Below, piece after piece: positions 5,415 to 6,496 of a stretch of DNA of 6,496 nt (the stretch's first letter is position 1; every line of letters starts with the position of its first letter). The notes beneath the pieces were generated by a model, which saw nothing but the letters and a program-made list of their open reading frames with translations, was not told where the DNA came from and did not search any database. Source of the DNA: Actinomycetes bacterium (GTDB lineage Bacteria > Actinomycetota > Actinomycetes > Mycobacteriales > Mycobacteriaceae). Location of the stretch: assembly GCA_023388385.1 (NCBI GenBank), contig JAEWGK010000030.1, positions 1 through 6,496 of the forward strand, read 5' to 3'. Position numbers and translations under genes: made by a program.

Positions 5415-6496
5415 ATGCCCAAGACGTACGTGGGGTCCCGGCTGCGTCAGCTACGGCGAGAACGGGACATGAGCCAGGCGGCGCTCGCGCAGGCGCTCGG
5501 GCTGTCCGCGAGCTACGTCAACCAGATCGAGCACGACGTCCGGCCGCTGACGGTGCCGGTGCTGCTGCGGATCACGGAGACCTTCGGAGTCGACGCCACC
5601 TTCTTCTCGCGTGACGACGACTCGCGCCTGCTCGCCGAGGTCCAGGACGTGATCCTGGACAAGGAGATCTCGCGGTCGCCGGTCGATCTGCGGGAGATCT
5701 CCGATCTGGTGCGCAACCACCCGGAGATCGCCCGGACGATGGTGGACGTCCACCGCCGATACCGCAACGTCACGGACAAGCTGTCGCTGGCGACGGAGGG
5801 CCGCTTCGAGGACTCCGGCGCGGACGGGGAGGACGGCGCCGGGCCGCGGCCACGGCGTGCGCAGGCGCTGACGATGCCGCACGAGGAGGTGCGGGACTAC
5901 TTCTACGAGCGCCAGAACTATCTGGCCGCCGTCGACGCCGGCGCGGAGTCCCTGGCCCGCGAACTGGGGGTGGCCGACGCCGACGCGGACGTGGAGGCGC
6001 TGCTCGCGGGCAGGCTGCGCGACGCCCACGGGGTGCGCATCAGCTACGACGCGGACATGGGCGACGTGCAGCACACGTTCGAGCCCCGCACGGGCGAGCT
6101 GGTGCTGGCCCGCCACCTGTCTCCGGGGCAGAAGGCGTTCCGCATGGCGACGGAGCTGGGCTACTTCGAGTACGGCGACGTCATCCGGGATTCGGTGGCC
6201 GACGGGCACTTCACGTCGGACGAATCGCGGAAGCTGGCGCTGCGGGGCGTGGCGACGTACTTCGGCGCGGCGCTCATGCTCCCGTACGAGGACTTCCATG
6301 GCGCCGCGGAGCGCAACCGCTACGACATCGAGTCGTTGTCCCGGCACTACGGGGTGGGCTACGAGACGATCTGCCACCGGCTGTCGACGATGCAGCGCCC
6401 GGGCCTGCGCGGCATCCCGTTCACGTTCGTCCGCGTCGATCGCGCCGGCAACATGTCCAAGCGCCAGTCGGCGACGGGCTTCCACTTCACGCACTC
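5415..6496 (+). CDS. ramB: RamB-type XRE-family regulator of acetate metabolism (C-terminus beyond right edge)
   Basis: The frame is open for 360 codons from the ATG at 5415 to the window end. Residues about 8-62 form a Cro/CI-type helix-turn-helix: [12 protein letters not shown] (20-31), then [14 protein letters not shown] (33-46) as the recognition region. A linker rich in acidic residues (133-152) precedes [17 protein letters not shown] (154-170). The central part resembles the IrrE/ImmA-like (M78, DUF955) fold, but the metallopeptidase HExxH position reads TELGY (246-250), so it is not a peptidase. The end, [16 protein letters not shown], is highly conserved in the short-chain fatty-acyl regulator family and closely matches remembered M. 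tuberculosis Rv0465c. Rv0465c is about 474 residues, so roughly 110 are missing here, including the Cys-rich C-terminal part. Homologues bind aceA/aceB promoters and repress them on non-acetate carbon. Its place right behind aceA supports the same role. Confidence 0.9.
   Translation, partial: MPKTYVGSRLRQLRRERDMSQAALAQALGLSASYVNQIEHDVRPLTVPVLLRITETFGVDATFFSRDDDSRLLAEVQDVILDKEISRSPVDLREISDLVRNHPEIARTMVDVHRRYRNVTDKLSLATEGRFEDSGADGEDGAGPRPRRAQALTMPHEEVRDYFYERQNYLAAVDAGAESLARELGVADADADVEALLAGRLRDAHGVRISYDADMGDVQHTFEPRTGELVLARHLSPGQKAFRMATELGYFEYGDVIRDSVADGHFTSDESRKLALRGVATYFGAALMLPYEDFHGAAERNRYDIESLSRHYGVGYETICHRLSTMQRPGLRGIPFTFVRVDRAGNMSKRQSATGFHFTH

Noticed and set aside
3866..5422. 518-codon minus-strand open frame antisense to the whole of aceA
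   Set aside because: The Gly/Val/Leu/Asp-rich product has no motif and exists because aceA uses almost only C- or G-ending codons, which removes antisense stops.
5451..6494. 347-codon minus-strand open frame opposite the ramB-like gene
   Set aside because: It has Arg/His-rich low-complexity composition, is fully antisense to a clearly conserved regulator, and has no promoter or ribosome-binding site.
1..6496. Mobile elements, CRISPR, tRNA/rRNA, toxin-antitoxin or phage-defence genes
   Set aside because: No transposase, spaced direct repeats, cloverleaf or defence-type domain was seen. The XRE-type gene at the right edge is a RamB-family metabolic regulator, not a phage repressor or antitoxin.

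Overview
The window (about 65-70% G+C by eye) comes from a high-G+C actinobacterium. Corynebacterium, or a very close relative in the Mycobacteriales, is the best fit. The main evidence is a divergent aceB-aceA pair encoding malate synthase G and an isocitrate lyase with a corynebacterial-type N-terminus (MSNVGK) and C-terminus (STEEGQFH). A RamB-type acetate regulator follows. Genus and species are inferred from remembered homologues, since no search was run.

Layout, left to right. (1) 1-818, minus strand: the first 272 codons of an MFS-type membrane transporter that runs off the left edge, with its own leaderless promoter carrying a perfect inverted repeat. (2) 849-1058: a non-coding gap holding a strong hairpin that probably terminates aceB. 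(3) 1059-3266, minus strand: aceB, complete. (4) 3267-3955: a 689-bp divergent control region. It contains candidate promoters for both genes, GlxR/CRP-like, RamA-like and RamB-like motifs, a run of four G+C-rich hairpins, and a structured leader in front of aceA. (5) 3956-5251, plus strand: aceA, complete, followed by a long terminator hairpin. (6) 5415 to the right edge, plus strand: a ramB-like regulator lacking its C-terminus, with a candidate leaderless promoter and an overlapping inverted/tandem repeat.

How the genes work together: AceA splits isocitrate into succinate and glyoxylate, and AceB condenses glyoxylate with acetyl-CoA to malate. This is the glyoxylate shunt, needed for growth on acetate, fatty acids or other two-carbon sources. 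RamB-type proteins repress such genes and respond to carbon status, so the window is a compact pathway-plus-regulator locus. A role for the transporter in the pathway cannot be shown. It has its own promoter, and its codon use differs from its neighbours.

I found no mobile element, CRISPR array, tRNA or rRNA, and no convincing new enzymatic system. The most interesting material is regulatory: the hairpin run, the aceA leader and the two operator-like repeats. Several very long open frames lie antisense to the real genes; I judge them to be codon-bias artefacts.
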